A DNA stretch of 40,424 bases. Source: Thermoanaerobacter sp049701115 (GTDB lineage Bacteria; Bacillota; Thermoanaerobacteria; Thermoanaerobacterales; Thermoanaerobacteraceae). The position numbers were made by a program, and so were the translations under genes. The stretch lies in NCBI RefSeq assembly GCF_049701115.1, contig NZ_JBNATX010000017.1:1-40424 (forward strand). The letters run 5' to 3'. The notes beneath the pieces were generated by a model. The model ran no database searches and had not been told where the DNA came from. It worked only from the letters and a program-made list of their open reading frames with translations. Within the stretch, counting starts at the first letter, position 1; the number at the start of each line of letters is the position of its first letter. Of the stretch, positions 40,362-40,424 are shown piece after piece.

Positions 40362-40424
40362 GACTGTTAACAAAATAAAGAAGTGGCATTTTGTGTGTAA
40401 ATGCGACTTGTTGTCAAAGCGGTA
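40362..40424. repeat. Outward-facing repeat at right window edge, possible IS end
   Basis: Bases 40381-40396 (AAGTGGCATTTTGTGT) are the exact reverse complement of 57-72. The preceding CTGTTAACAAAA resembles the inner flank at the left edge. The sequence runs off the window, so the element itself cannot be seen. It begins right after the last terminator. Confidence 0.5.

Noticed and set aside
1..40424. CRISPR array
   Set aside because: No series of regularly spaced 25-40 bp direct repeats was seen; the two 95-bp repeats are 2.4 kb apart and are not an array.

Overview
The window looks like chromosomal DNA of a low-GC, thermophilic, anaerobic Firmicute of the Thermoanaerobacter/Caldanaerobacter type. 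This is inferred from the AT-rich third positions, strong GGAGG ribosome sites, frequent GTG/TTG starts, a PPi-type phosphofructokinase beside a class II aldolase, an A-type flavoprotein (FprA), a corrinoid-protein reductive activator and a c-di-AMP riboswitch in front of a LysM cell-wall hydrolase. Most of the content is orderly housekeeping. I did not find a clear new defence or biosynthetic system. The oddities are concentrated in the decayed first 9 kb.

Layout. 1-2900: a YtcJ-type amidohydrolase, debris of a PAS sensor and a response regulator, and two near-identical ~95-bp MITE-like repeats bracketing this 2.3-kb block. 2900-5220: fba-pfp, a glycolytic pair with its own promoter and terminator. 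5230-6470: a VanW/stalk-domain exported protein fused in frame to a frameshifted lipoprotein gene. 6720-8790: an accessory scar with a Uma2 protein, a transposase stub, a tyrosine-integrase pseudogene and tRNA-Leu(CAA). 8960-12110: a GNAT acetyltransferase and a large ferredoxin/ASKHA corrinoid activator. 12200-13935: an Orn/Lys/Arg decarboxylase with tandem promoters. 13930-17460 (minus strand): tlpA, ccdA, a PaaK-like AMP-forming ligase and nagB. 17567-20290: a membrane-anchored PIG-L deacetylase, a left-handed beta-helix protein and a creatininase-family hydrolase.

20426-21396: a SleB-like LysM hydrolase under a c-di-AMP riboswitch. 21419-27545 (minus): a compact run pheA-aroF-tyrA-aroA followed directly by an OmpR-type regulator and its histidine kinase. 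27580-34490 (minus): zwf, a cyclase-family hydrolase, a small unknown gene, sdaAB, sdaAA, pepF and aroB in near-continuous order. 34600-37010 (minus): a beta-propeller-like membrane-anchored protein, a phosphodiester glycosidase-family protein and a 102-residue unknown. 37075-40360: arsC, fprA and a polytopic membrane protein.

Functionally, the two large minus-strand runs cover aromatic amino-acid synthesis (DAHP synthase, dehydroquinate synthase, EPSP synthase, prephenate dehydratase and dehydrogenase), serine breakdown, peptide breakdown and entry to the oxidative pentose phosphate path. fprA and arsC are stress functions, and tlpA/ccdA form an extracytoplasmic thiol-redox pair. Both ends of the window carry the same 16-bp sequence in opposite orientation, which suggests that the segment is bounded by copies of one repeated, probably insertion-sequence, element.
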